A stretch of 64,000 nucleotides of DNA from Coemansia sp. RSA 487 (lineage: Eukaryota; Kickxellomycota; Kickxellomycetes; Kickxellales; Kickxellaceae), in assembly GCA_027577595.1 (NCBI GenBank), contig JANBRJ010000023.1:1-64000 (forward strand), read 5' to 3'. Below the pieces are notes generated by a model, which was not told the origin of the DNA, ran no database searches, and saw nothing but the letters and a program-made list of their open reading frames with translations. Below, piece after piece: positions 30,701-43,948 of this stretch (its first letter is position 1; the number at the start of each line of letters is the position of its first letter). A program made the translations under genes and the position numbers.

Positions 30701-33700
30701 CAGCACGTTGATATGTGCTGGGGTGCCGACTGGTGGAAGGTCGTTCCACTGCTGAAGGCACGCCTTTATTCCTTCCTTACACATGCGCTGGAAGTCCGAG
30801 GCCTTTGTGCGTTCTGTTACGCCCTTGATCAGCGTCAGATACGTCTCGTAGAATCTGGCACGCGAACTGACAGCAAACTCGGAGGGCGTCGCCTTGATCA
30901 GCTGCCGCACCTGTCCCTGTCGCTCATTCCAGTCCCATGTACGCCAGCCAGCCTCAAGCTCAATTTCGGGCAAGGACTCATGCAGGCCAAGATCCAGCAA
31001 CATGTCCCAGTTCTGAAGGCGCTTGGTTGTCTCGACCCAACGGGACTCCCACAAGCAGTATTCGGACTCGGAAAATGGAAGCACTCCGGCACGCGCCTTG
31101 GTCTGTGCGCGCTCATATGCAGCCTGTGCGCTGGACCAATCCTCCAGCTGCTCGTATGCCAAGGCAATGTGGGACTCTTTGTACTGGCAGTGCCGCTTCC
31201 ATACGCCATAGAAGTAGTGGCTGGCCGATAGCGACGTGTAGAGCTCTGCCACTGCATCGAATGCACCAAGCTCCACACCCATTGCACGATCAAATATAGC
31301 AGACTCTATCTCACGCTTGTCAAGGATCTTCTGCTCCAGCAAAGTCAAGGCCGAGTGCCATGCCCCATACGACCGACCCAGGTAACGGAGTAGCTGCGGT
31401 GGCAAACGGGGCGTAGGGTCGCACGCACAAAATGCCTCCAATATCGCCTGCACGACATTCGGTCGCATCGCCGTTTGCGACTGGTGGTACGGTTTTGCAA
31501 GCAGCCGTATCATCCCGCTGGTCAGATCGTGGCGGTCTTTGTTGCCCAGGCTGTGCCATAGCAAGGGGAACATATCAACCCAAACATTGTACGCAAACTG
31601 TGTGTCTAAAAGAACTAGCTTGGACAAAGGACTGACAATGTCGCCAACAGTAATATCAGCTGAAAGTTCGCTTCGGGACTTGGAAGCCATGTATTCAACC
31701 CGACTGCCATTTCCAGCATTTCCGTTCGGCTTTTGATCTGTATCCGAATTTGGACCAGCATCCACATCCATTGCGCCTTCGTCACGAGTATTAGTATCAG
31801 AAACGTCAAGAGAATCTGGTCCTATTTTGTGTTGCTGATTCGACTTGGCATAGCGCCCAAAGCGACGCGAAATATACGAGCAAAGGCTCGCGTGCTGATG
31901 GGTGGATGCTAGTATAAGTGGCAGGCACTGCTGAAGCCAAAACGTCGTCGACACACTATCCCAGTTTTGGGTCTCCAGCAAATAGTTGAGCCTGACAGGC
32001 AGGGATGGTGGCATATTGGCATCAAATGTGTCCAGGAAGCGCTCGCGCATTTCGCAGTCTTCGCTCTGCATGCCTGACAAGAAGACCTGCTCAAGACGCA
32101 TGGTCATCTCCGATCGTGTGAAGCGAGGGTCGTTGTATACTTCAAGCACCAAGGTGAGATAGCGACGCTCAAGCAGAGAGAATGGATCGCGGAAATCTGC
32201 ATCTGCCGCGCTAGATCCCGATCCAGAGGCCCTTATCACATTGCCTCCTGAGACAGATGCACCCGCAGTATTCGACGGAATAGCCGATGAGCCGACAGAA
32301 ACGCTGGCACGGATATTTGCCCGGGTTGTGTTGTCACTGGCAGATACAGTGCCGTGAACAAAGCCCATCATCGACGACATTAGCATGGCCTTTTCTTTGA
32401 TGGTCGGGAACGCTTCCTGGGGGTCAAGAACCCATTCGCGAACTATCGCCAGAATGACGTGCAAAAGCGCCGGGTCACTCGAACGATCGATAAGATGGAT
32501 GATATATGTGAGGAAGCTGCGGCGTTGGTCGCCAAGGCGTGCAATGTGGTTGCGAAGCAGCAGAACCAACATCAGCAGAATATCAAGCGGCGTTTCGCCT
32601 TTGATTATAGAGTCGACATCCAGCGGAATGGGGCTGTTCTCCGCAACAAGCCCGAGGATATACGCGTTGGTACTGGTCGCCCTGCTGGCTACACTACCCG
32701 AGTTGTCTCCAGCCATGCCAGGCACAGACATGCTCGATACAGATGGTTGTAATGTCGGCGGTCCCTGAGTGGCGCTAGAATGGGTGCTTAGTGACGCTGT
32801 CGCTGCGGTGGCCGACTGCGAGTTGTGCTCCTTTGTGTACTTTTGAACATACTTCATCAGAAGCGGGATATACGAGTGAAACTGCTCGCCTGTATAGTCG
32901 CCAATTGCGTGCAGCATCAGTAGTGTTCCGTAGATGTTGAGTCCTTCCTGTAGATTCTTGCTTAAGAGCGCCTCGTTATGTGCCTTTAGGTCAGAAACGA
33001 TCGTCGAGCTAGAAAGCCGCTCGTTGTCGGCTGCCTGCTCATAGAGTTGCTTGAGCAGCGTAGATACGATCTTTTGAACCTGCCCATTATCGACAGCTAC
33101 GCACTTTCTAACCAGCCCAGCCAGGATCCCATAGTACTCTTCAAACCAAATCGGCTGCATCTGCGCAGTGACTGTCGAAAGAACGGTCATGATATGAAGT
33201 ACAAGCTGCTGGTTCATTCCCTGCGCTTCAATCTGCTGGATCGACCGCTCAAAGAAAGTCAGACGCAGATGCATAGGCGGCCATTTCGAAATATCTAGGT
33301 AACGAGACAAAATATCAAGTGCCCGTGGTCCAAGGTTCGACTTTAGGGCAAAATCGAATACCAGACAGAGCATCCGCAATAACAGACCAATTATTGTTTC
33401 TCTGCGTGCTTCGGACATCAGCAAATCGGACCCAGGCACAGCGTTCCCGTTAGTGGGGTTTGGTGTGCCGTCACCACTGCTAGCCACATTACCATCGGTG
33501 CCATTGTTGTTATTGTTGTTACTGCTACTGCTTCCGTTACTAGCAGCATCATGGCTGGATTGCGTAGAGACACTCTGGAAAGACTCCCCGGCCCCAATAA
33601 GGCTGCCGGTCGCACTACAGCTGTTCCCTAGCATATCGTGCCACTTAAGGAACAGCTCCATTATGTCAAGAGCCAGCGTCCGGGTTTCTGATGTGGCACT

Positions 33701-36700
33701 GTGTGTCAAGCACATCCTTTGCAGGACTCCAACCAAGTTCGATGCAAATTGCATGCGGTACGGGAAGAATATCGACGGGTGGCCAGCAATGAGCTGGTAC
33801 ACATGTGTTGTGTGTGCCAACGAAGCGCTGTGGTCAATCAAAACCCGCTTTGCCAGCAACACCCAAGCGGGTAAACTGGCGGTGCCTGAGCTGCCATTTG
33901 CCAAATCTGCTGAGGGTTGCTGTGCTGCACCAGCAGAGTGTCCAAGTCTGACCGGAAGCACTGGGAGCAGTATATCCAACGCCTGCCTAACAAGGAACCG
34001 GCTTTCAACATGGTGCGCCTTCAGCAGCGAGCTATATGCCTGGAGAATGATCTTTGGCGGGGTGTCAAAGGCAGCAATAAACTGGGCGACAAGAACGTAC
34101 GACGCGTTTTTTATCATAATATCGTCGTTATTGCGGATAAACAGCCAGCCAAACTTGATTATATCCTTGCGCAGGTCAGCAATCGCATTTGTGGCATGGC
34201 GGATAAGAATGGACGAGAGCTGAACCAGCTCCAGCTTCACAGCCGCCTTAGTAGCTGCCGATATCTGTGCGCCGGTCGACATGTGGGCTATCCAGACACG
34301 CTGATGGATAAGCGACATGATCTGACCACGAAGCAGCTCTACCCCACGTTGTTCAGAAGAAAGAGCGCTATCATGAGCGTTCGCCTTTTCAGCGTGATCT
34401 GGCCCTGCACCATTACCAAGGCCATCACTATTATTGCCAGGAGTTTCCAAAGAACTGCTTGAAGCTTTGATGTCTGGTAGAGTGAACACAGTAGCGACCA
34501 TTGGGTTGATAAGGTGCTTGAGCAAGATCGCATTCGACTCGTCCGTGTATTTGCTGTCTGTAAGCCGAACCAAAAACGCCGACAGCATCTCACGACGCTT
34601 AGAAATGGGCCACTTTACGATAAGCTCGTTCCAGACGTGCTGAAACACAAACGAAACATCAGTGGCCTCGGAGCTAAGTCCAGCAATCTCGAGCAGCTGG
34701 AAAAGAATGCCCGGAGGCCACTTCATTGCTCTTGTAGCCAGCAAAAGACAATGCACCAGATTCTCGATCAGAGCGGGCTTTGTAAAACGCGAAGAGTCGC
34801 AGGACGCAGCATCAATCTTCGTTGCGGCTGCCCAGGTAGTAAGCATTGCCTGCAAAAGCTCGCTGCATTCTTCAAGCCATAGCGGCTTGTATTCGAGACA
34901 TGCGCGCACCAGCACAAGCGCCGACATTGCATTGTACAGCCGCCTGTGCGAATTCCTGGTATTTCGAACGCTAACAGGCGCTGTATCTGCTGCAGAATCG
35001 TTGTCACCACCCTCAGAGTCGACACTCATCTTTGCATCCTCGTTGGTTGGCGAAGCAAATTCCTTGAACAGATTAACAAGCAGAGGCGCCTTGTTTACCA
35101 GCGCTTCGCGCAAAGGCCCACACTCTGGGGAGCTAATTGCATGTGCAAAGATGCGTACGTAATGTGTGCTGTCGATGCGTTCGATGAAATACAGAACCGA
35201 TTCGCTGGGATAGCGGTTTAAGAACCGGAAAAGTGGCTCCCGGAACGGACTTGAGTGGCGGCGACATAGATGGACTTCTAGATTTACAACTGAACTAACA
35301 AGATCATCCAAGAGCACAACTGCAGTCGGCGGAAGCAAATGGAACACCTGTAGTATAGCAACAAGTATCTTGATCTCATGCAGATCCTCAATCGGCTTGT
35401 CTGATGCAGCTTGCAGGAACTGCGGGTTGGCCCACTGTTGCATATGGTCCAAGAGCTTGCGCCCAACCTCAACCTTAAAGTAGTTTGTCAGAAGCTGAAG
35501 AAGCCGCGCAAGGCCGTCCAAGCTCGCCACTGTTAATCGCTTGTAGTCAGACAAGTTGAACAAAATTGGGCGTAGACCAGTGTAGAGCAGGTCTCTAGGC
35601 AGCTTTTGCTGCTGAAGGAGAACTTGCTTTAGCCCGTCGTTGGCCACATCAACCACTTCTTTGGATTTGTGGTACAACGACTTGAAAAACACAGAAATAA
35701 TGCGTGCGCGGGTAGGTGTGTTCTTCGGATCGGAAAACTCTGGACGGACCATGGCAGCAGTAAGCATTCGGATGCATACGTGTCGCAGATGCGTCAGCGA
35801 AACAGTGTTGCTCCGAACCTGAGCTGGATGGTTGACGAGGGCTTGGTCCTCGGCATCTGCAAGTGCAAGTGCTTCAGATAACAACCGGAGAAGCTCATCA
35901 TTGATCTCGAGGAATGGCGGGTTCAGAGACAGACAGTAGGTGATGGCATCAATGTTGCCTATCTGCATGTTATGAGGCAGTGCTCGAAGGGGCTTGCCAA
36001 AGATAGGTACCAAAAGGCGATCACGCGAAGGCAGAAGAAGCACAGTGACGCTGCAACCAGTGACATTCACAAGGATATCTAGGCATTTCTTTGCAGCCTC
36101 CCTGACCTCGGTGCTCGGGTTGGAAAGCTCCTTGGCAACAAGAACCAGAAAGGCCTTTAGCAATCTGTTGTTGTCAGGTGATAGACGCGAAGACAGCCTT
36201 TGGAACTCTAAAAGCGCCTTCTTAGTGCTTGCATGGAAATCGGGCAACGTTTGAACCTTTGGCATTTCCAAAGAATTACCGTCGTCGCCTTCTGAGGTGG
36301 TATTAGCAGCATCATCACTTACACTAACCAACGCATTGACTTCTTTTGACGAAATCGACTGTGTGCTATTTTCACCGCCTTCTGGGGCATCAGGTTCTGT
36401 CATCTTCTTGTCCGTGTCGGTGTCCATGCTTGGCCCGCTCTCGCCATCAGTCTTAGCCGAAGAATCATTGGCACCAGCTATGGATGCCAGATCTGATGGC
36501 TTAAGTTCGGTTTTCGTCTTTGGCGACCCAGGCGGTGGTGCACCATCGGTGGCAGTGCTTACATTTGGATTTTCGCTAGCCGTAAACGAGGAAGATACTT
36601 TGTGCTCATCCTCAACAGACACCTTTTCTGGGCCACTAGGCTCTTCGACACATTCCGCTTTATCAGCAGATACAGTGAGAGCGTCCTTATCCGCATCGCC

Positions 36701-39700
36701 CTTACCTGGTTCGGTGTCAGCCATCTGCTCATCGCGGCTGGCTTCTTCCTCAACATCCATTGCCTCGGAATCGTCCTCAGTATGCGTGGGCGCAAAGATA
36801 GACTCCGGGAAAGCCTTCCTAACGATCTCTAACAATGTAGCGCTAGAATCCGTCGGCGCCGCGCCCTGGATACTGCTGGAATGGTTGTCTTTGAGCGTGA
36901 AAAGAAGGGCTTTGCTTAGCTCAAGCAGGTTTTCAGTCAGCCATGTATGGCCAAAATCAAGTTCCCGAACAATAAACGCAATTCCGGTGCATCCGCTGCA
37001 CTTTGTCTCCGCATCTGGATCATAGCACGCTGCACAAAGATCTGAAACAATGCTGCGCATAGCGGGAAGCTGTCCGACCAGGACACTGTTATTCTGCAAC
37101 GTCTCATTCAGCGAAGTGTAGTACAAGCGAAGCATCAGCAGGCCGGTCGAGCGCAAGGTATCGGACTTTGAAACAAGGACACGCGATATTGCCTCGGGTA
37201 CTGCATCTGCAAGGGCGGTTGCATGGAACACAGTGCTGTCGTTGCTCTCTGACTCGGCCCGAATCGCCTCAACACACTGAACAACATGCTGCTTTGCTCC
37301 AATAGTAATTATTGTGTTTAGCATGTTTTGTGCCATGTCGCTTTGGGTACTGGCCAAGCTGAGCGCCCAGATAATACACATCAAGCCACCATGACTAATT
37401 GGCAAGCCGTTTTCTGGATCCGGGGCGCTATACGGCATATCTGCCAAAGATGTGCCTGAATCGGTGGTCGCAGTCGATATCGCCGCAATCGCAGAGGACC
37501 CGTTGGCCAGCAGAGTCTTAGCATCGCAGCTATCTCCTATAGAAGGACTTGTTCCTAGAATCTGCTCAAGAAGCTGGCTGCCTTGGGAGCTTGGCGATGA
37601 TATATTCGCAAGGCGCTTCATGGATTGTGGGTTAGCAACCAGATCCACAAGCAAGCGCCCGTAACCAAGCTCTTGGTTCTTTGGATCGTCCAGCGTACCA
37701 TTCGCAACAAATGGAAGGGCCAATGCGTGACGCGCACAAGCAGTGATAAAGCTCACAGCATCTTTACACGCACGCTCTGTCTGCTTTGCTGCAACGCGTC
37801 TTTCCAGCACCTTGATAGAGAAGATAACGGCGTTCATAAGCGGCATATGGACGGTTCCGGGAAGTCCTTCAAAGGTAACAGGCACTGTGTACTTGTCTTC
37901 GCTCAGATCGATTTGGTCCTCGCTGACTGATGGGAAGCGGGTCAGAAGCATGTGCCGATTACGGCCACCAAGCTTTCCAAGAATACGCGCTGCAACAGAA
38001 GCATGTGCAGATGTGCCTGAAGGAGGCCGCAGCTGAAGCCATAGCGCAGACATGATTTCGTCCATGACAGGAGCCAGGATAGGATCCAGGAACCCGCGGG
38101 TTAAGTTGTCAATGAACAGCTCAAGCATCCGTAGTCCCTGATTAACAAGCTCGGGTCCAGACTCTAAAGCAAAACTAAGCGGCTTCATCAGCTGAGACAG
38201 GTATGGTAAGAGAACGCTGAGCCGCACAGGCACCGTTAGACAGATTTCGACGAAAAGCTCTTGCATCGGCGACGCTCGCTTCGTGAACCCCAAAGCGGCA
38301 TTTAGCATATCCAGAAGGTTTTGGAGAAGAGGGATGACCTCCTTGTACAAGGACTCGTAGCGGCCACCACCAATGCTCCGGAAGAGAGCTCGCAGCAGCA
38401 AAAAGTAGTTCTCAGGCCTTTTCGCGTTCTTACTGCTTGAGAGAGCAGAGTTTATGATCGGTTGTATGTACGGCTGAAGAACCGGCTCGTTTGTTTCTGG
38501 GAAGATTGCCAGCGTTAGAAAGGCAATCTTGAACAGATGCAGCATTGTGCTAGTAAGAGGTTCGTCCTCCGTCCCTAGCAGATCAAGACGGTCGCACAAG
38601 TAGCGGAGCAAGATCGAGATAAATGCAGGCGACATCGATTCGCTAGTAACAAGCACCTGCGCACAGGATATCGCAGCACAGTTTTCAACCATCGCATGGA
38701 AGGCATAATCGAATTGCGATGTAAACAGCTCGTGGAAAACAGCGGGGTTGAGGCTGACAAAAAGATTGGCAAAGAGATCGAATTGGTCTTTGCCCTCGCG
38801 GTCGATTAGCTTGATCTGGGCCTCGCGGGAGAGCGAAGCAGTACTACCAGGTGCCGGTGCGTCTTCATTGCCACAGGCCCCACAATCTTCGCTCGTGCCA
38901 GCCGCATGTTTAGCTTTAATACGCTCAATGTCGTGGATCCTGCAAGCACGCAATCCTTCCCTGAAAAGCGATGTGATAATGTCGAGCTCGAAAGCAGCCA
39001 TTTCTGCCTCCTGGTTGGCAACAATGGACGTGCTCACATTATTGCCCGAGCCATTTGACCCAGACCCGGATGTGGACACTGCATCTGGCGCCAATGCCTC
39101 TTTCGCACCTGCTGCATCTCTCTCGCTTGTAGGTGTTGCGTGTCGGGGAGCCAACCCCAGCGCGTATATCGAGTTACACTTCCGCAGAGCATGTATGACG
39201 TTCCTGCAGCCGGTAACTAGGCTGCGAAGCAGAAGGCGGAGTTCCTTGATCTTGTCGCCTTGCTCAAATGCATTGGTGCGTATAAGCTCGCTGGTGCTAT
39301 AGATCTTTTCCTCAGCATGCACATTGCCCGACTCTATATTGGTAATCGACGTAGCCGCATGATTACCAATGGCAGCAAACGACGAAACAAACGTTTTGAG
39401 GATCGAGAGAAGTAGCACGCGCCCGTGCTTTCTGTCTGGGATGTTCATGATGCACTCTGTTATGTTGTGAAGAAGCTTTGCGCACATTGTGTGGACTCCA
39501 GAGCTCAGCGACTGGTCATGCATGCAGCCAGCATAGAAATCGACCATTCTTGTGAGCTGGCTGGGCGACAGCTCCGAGCGAATGTGATGCATCAGGTCGG
39601 CAAGCATGCTGAATGCAAATGGCTTCAGGATACATTGGCTTGCAAGGCCTGCTCCAACAAGGACGTTCATGTCCAAAAACTTGTCTGCCAAGGGGACGAA

Positions 39701-40900
39701 CGCTTTGCGAATTTCGGTTGACACAATGCGGCGAGTTGCAATCAGCATCTCTTTCCTGGTAGCCGTAGCTTCGGACGGACACAAGCACAGAAGCTGCAGC
39801 GTTAGGCATGCAATGCGGTCCTGCCAAGGAAGAAGCAGCGCAGTGAACCCCAGGGCAAAGAATCCCAGGAACGACAGAGTCTTGGACTGAGCCGTAATCA
39901 GGTCGGCGTGAATGCTCCTCCAGTGATGGTGCGCTGTATCGCTATGCAGCAGGCTGCTCTTTGGGTTTAGCTCAAGCATGTGCAGAATAAGCGGTACAAT
40001 GTTGTTGACAAATGGATCGGCGTGACGGCGGTTTGCCTGGATGATCGAGACGACGATTATTGGGATCTCCGTTAGCACCTTGAACGAAGATGTTGCCTTT
40101 GGTAGATTCTTTGCAGCCGAATCACCCGAGTCCGGTCCAGGCGACATGGCGCTCGGCGACAGCAGGTTTACGTTTGGTGTAGACAGCGAAGCTGGCGTCT
40201 CTGCACTGTCCATGGCTCGGAGCATCTGGTCTGCATTGCGGTATATATCTGTTGCAAGGCCAAGGAAGGACAGAGAAATGCTTTCGAGCATCTGGCGGTA
40301 CATCCGGTGCAGCTCGTAGATAATCTTGAGGCAGACCACCGCGTTCTCCTCGTTCTCGATCTTCACCAGAGATATTAGTGTGGTAACAACTTCCAGTACG
40401 ATTGGTCTGAAAACTTCGCTATGTGGGATGCGCTGGATGATCTCAAGCAGAGTGGAGCGAAGCTTCTATAGGAATAACACGGTATTGATACAAAAGCACA
40501 AAGATAAAGGCCAGGCTGCAGCGATTAGCTTGTATACAATACATTTCAAAATACCTATACAGCAAGGGATGATGGGCATATAGTCCATGTTGTAGTGTAT
40601 GTGGCAATGCACTCAAAACAAATAAAACACTTGCTCCATCCTATGATGGCTCTATCATGTCGCTTGTCACTGTCTTGCAATCATTACCTGTTCAGGAGCA
40701 GAGCTGACAAAAACCGGCGGTGTCTTGATCAATAGGTCTCGGATTACAGGCCACAGGATCGCGACGAAACGTGAGTAGTCCTGAAGCTGGATATACTCGA
40801 GCGATTCGCAAAGCTCGTGTGCAATCGTCTGCTTGAGCTTGACATCCAAGTTCTCGTCGCGCAGGCGTGTCGCGTAGACCTCAAAGTTTGTGATAGCCAT
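27734..40900 (-). CDS. TRA1: Tra1/TRRAP, pseudokinase scaffold of SAGA and NuA4
   Basis: Giant scaffold that binds transcription activators and brings SAGA and NuA4 histone acetyltransferases to promoters. Exon 1 is 40900-40688 (MAITNFEVYATRLRDENL to SSAPEQ), then a 222-bp intron (GTAATG...TAG) and one 12,732-nt exon 40465-27734, phase 0, for about 4314 residues (yeast Tra1 is about 3740). The N-terminus matches the family: PEQKLRSTLLEIIQRIPHSEVF. HEAT repeats fill roughly residues 1-3000, with an acidic Ser/Glu/Asp insert near 1300-1480. FAT begins near 3050 (LRYLGRSYGAWHSALTLLE). The PI3K-like domain (about 3940-4280) lacks the HRD and DFG-type catalytic residues, as is normal for Tra1, and the FATC tail ends MDFIWMPWL. 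A TTG 12 bases upstream only extends the open frame; ATG 40900 is the first methionine. Confidence 0.97.
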
Positions 40901-41525
40901 TGTGAGCAGCAAGCAGGTTGGCTGTGCACTTGTTTTAATTTTTTATTTTTGTTGCTAACAGCGGCACCACGTTCCACGCGCGCTAAAGGCGATAAGGGCT
41001 GTAGCTGCAAATAAAGCTGAAAACGCGCTAGTGTTCGAATAAATAAAGTACTGCAAAATGGAAACAAAGATAATAAAGCAAAGATAATAAAGCGAATTGG
41101 AGCAGGAAAGAGAAGTAAAAAAAATATGATGCTGGATACCTCTGTTTCTGCCCAAGTTTAGCGATCAGACCAGCTTCAGAGCAACAACAAAAGAACAGAG
41201 CTGGAATTTTTTTTTTTGAAGAAAGTGGGCGCGCCACGTTCACCCCTACAATTGGCACATCCCATAACTCGCTTGCAGTGCACGTGCAAAGCGTGTGAGC
41301 AGGCATCATGCTCATACAGGCAAAAATAAAAAGCTATGTGCTGACCTTCCCTTTCTCTCGCTTCTTTTCGTTTTCAAATCTCTTCGTTATATATTTCCAT
41401 CAGAAAAACGGTGCTGCATTGCCGCTTCTATTTCTTCCTGTTTTATGTGCACTTTGTTTGCTTTGGTCGGCAAGCCTGTGGATAAGCGTGCAGATCCAAC
41501 TTCATTACTACTATAAGAAAAGCGA
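40901..41525. promoter_or_regulatory. Bidirectional promoter between TRA1 and PAN3
   Basis: 625 bp between divergent starts. It has A/T-rich tracts, including a T10-type run near 41210, and the CCCATAACTCGCTTGCAGTG region near 41260-41280. The short ORFs on both strands look like chance. No RNA gene seen. Confidence 0.45.
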
Positions 41526-43402
41526 ATGTCTAATAGCAGCTCAGCTGGGCAGCAGCAGTGGCGGGCCAGAAGCAGTGATCCTGCAGCGCTGGCCGTGGCT
41601 GCAAATGTAAGTACCTGTTTGCAGTGGGCGAATTAGCTGCAGCTAATTTAGCTTTGCCTAATGCAGAAAAACTGACTTTACCATAGTTGCTTCCATTCTG
41701 AATTCTATCAGCTAATAAACGCCCTTTGAAGGCCTCCTTCTTATTGTGTATACCTTTCATGTGCTGTGAATAAAGTTAGAAGCAGAAGTTGTTGGCGGAT
41801 AGGGCCCAGAGCTCTGCGAAGCTGCGTGCATCTTCGCCCGCGTTTCAGCCATCACTATCAAAACCCCGACAAAACCCAACGGCAGTAGTAGAAATCGTAT
41901 CAGCAAGCACCACTGTTGACAAACCACCAACAGTTGTTTACACTCACCGGAATGATAGCAGCAGCCAGAAAACTGGACAAGGAGCATACTTTGCTAAGCC
42001 CACCAAAGAGAGTAGCTTGAAGCAGCTACAATCCAGGCTTGAAAAGACAGAGATTAGTCGACCAACACCACCTACGAGTCCCCAGACGCAAAACACCTCC
42101 AACAGCGATGATTTTTTCCTCATGGAGCCGGTACCTGGAAACCATAAGGAATACATGAAGCCAGTAGGGCACTTTGCAATTGATGAGGGACTGCGGCGTG
42201 CTTTAGTCGAGGAGATCCGTGTGGCGGACTATGTTGTCGAGTCCGACCTGCCATTCCAAGTTCACAACTACCACTCGCTCAGCCCACTGGAGACAGTTAG
42301 AATCAACTACGACCTGTCTGGAAGCGTCACACAATACGAGATCAAGGCACAGTCCATTGCGGATGGTTGCCATTACAGCCTGCATCGCATCCCGAGTTTG
42401 GATCCTACGAAAAGCCCGAACTTGGGCGCGCTTGACAGGTGGCGGATGGTAAGTTCTCCCAACATTGCACGGGTACACGAGGCATTCACGACCCGCGCGT
42501 TTGGGGACAACTCGCTTGTGGTTGTGTACGACTACAAGCCCATGGCTTCAAGCTTAAAGCACACGCTTCTAGACAGCCGTGCGCCTGTCACCGAGTCGCT
42601 CCTTTGGAGCATAGTCATGCAGGTCGTCTCGGCTCTCAGAGTCATCCATGCTTCGGGATTAGCCGTGCAGACGCTGGACTTGGCAACCGTGGCAATGTCC
42701 CCTGCTGGGCGGGTGTATATAAACTCGTGCGGGCTTGCGGATGTTATGGGAGTCTACGCTGGCTACACCGTAGAGGCAGCGTTGCAGAACGACCTGCACG
42801 CAGTTGGAAAGATGCTTGCAGCGATACTGGCGATGAGTCGGGAGAACGTGGTGATGGTGCAAGGGCAGTCGCCGGTAGTGATACCCGGACCCGGATATTC
42901 GACAGACTTTAAGGAGCTGTTCGGGTACCTAAACCGGCGGCTAACGCCGGTGATTGCCATAGACGACATCCTACGCCTTGCCGGGTCGCGCGTGTTCCTG
43001 GAGCTCGATGCCGCCCGCCGCGAGACCGATTTACTTAGCAAAAACCTCAAGCTCGAGATGGCAAACGGACGGCTGACAAGACTGATCTGCAAGATCAACT
43101 TTATAACCGAGCGCGCAGACAGTACCATGGATCCAGAATGGTCGGAGACGGGAGACCGGTACCTGATCAAGCTCTTCCGCGACTATGTGTTCCACCTGGC
43201 CAGCGAGGATGGCAGGCCGATTGTGGACATGGCACATGTCGTTGGGAACCTGAACAAGCTGGATTCTGGGTCGCATGAAAAGGTCATGCTCATGTCCCGC
43301 GACGAAAAGTCGTGTCTTGTTGTTTCGTATAACGAGCTAAAGCGATGCATCGATGCCGCGTACCAGGAGCTCATGACGTCCCCGCCCAAGCCATGGAGAT
43401 AG
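41526..43402 (+). CDS. PAN3: PAN3, regulatory subunit of the PAN2-PAN3 deadenylase
   Basis: Pan3 dimers recruit Pan2 to poly(A)-binding protein for the first step of mRNA deadenylation. Exon 1 is 41526-41606 (27 codons, MSNSSSAGQQQWRARSS...), exon 2 is 41780-43402, phase 0 across a GTAAGT...TAG intron; the product is about 567 residues. The large exon itself has no suitable ATG, so the first exon is needed. A disordered N-terminus (to about 115) is followed by the Pan3 pseudokinase: NYHSLSPLETVRINYD, YEIKAQSIADGCHYSLHRI, ARVHEAFTTRAFGDNSLVVVYDYKP and the degenerate catalytic region, then a helical C-terminal part (DDILRLAGSRVF, LIKLFRDYVFH). I see no CCCH zinc finger at the N-terminus, unlike many Pan3 proteins. 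Confidence 0.93.
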
Positions 43403-43948
43403 GATCACATTTAGCACACCTGTCTTTTTTTTTTTTGAATTGTCAGTAAACATGGTTTTGAAAAGTGCAGCAGAACGAGTGTTGTGCTTAGTGAAGGCTG
43501 TAGCGCTGAAAAGACCATGATGTCTTATTTACAAATGCTGCGCACCTTCTTGGCTTGAAAAGAGCGAAACCTGTGCTTCGTGTCTTGCATGTGCAACAAG
43601 AGCGACTTTTCACTTTCAGCTTTCGCACCAGCTTTCTAACTGTCAGCTTCGGTTTTCCAGGACCTCTTGCTCTTCCTTGAGTCATGCCACAAAGTCGTTT
43701 TTTTTCTTCGCTTTTCTTTTCTTTTTGTTATTTTGCTATTTAATCTTTGCAAAATAAAAAACACATTCGCTAACATAAACCTCCAAGGACTGCGTTTTCG
43801 GACTTTCTTTTCTATTCACCTTTCCCCTCACTCTTCTCTGCTATTATTTTTTTGTTTTGCTGCATTAATCGCATTGGCAACCGCTGCGAGAATAAAAATT
43901 CAACAAGGGCGTTTTCTCTACTTTACACAGTCCGCATTCATTTGAAAA
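43403..43948. other. Intergenic region, PAN3 3' end and KAP95 promoter
   Basis: About 545 bp between two + strand genes, with a T10 run near 43426 and T-rich pyrimidine tracts from 43690 to 43870 that resemble a fungal core promoter and leader. No gene supported. Confidence 0.4.

Noticed and set aside
33453-34223. 256-codon plus-strand ORF inside TRA1
   Set aside because: Antisense to continuous Tra1 coding sequence; no independent support.
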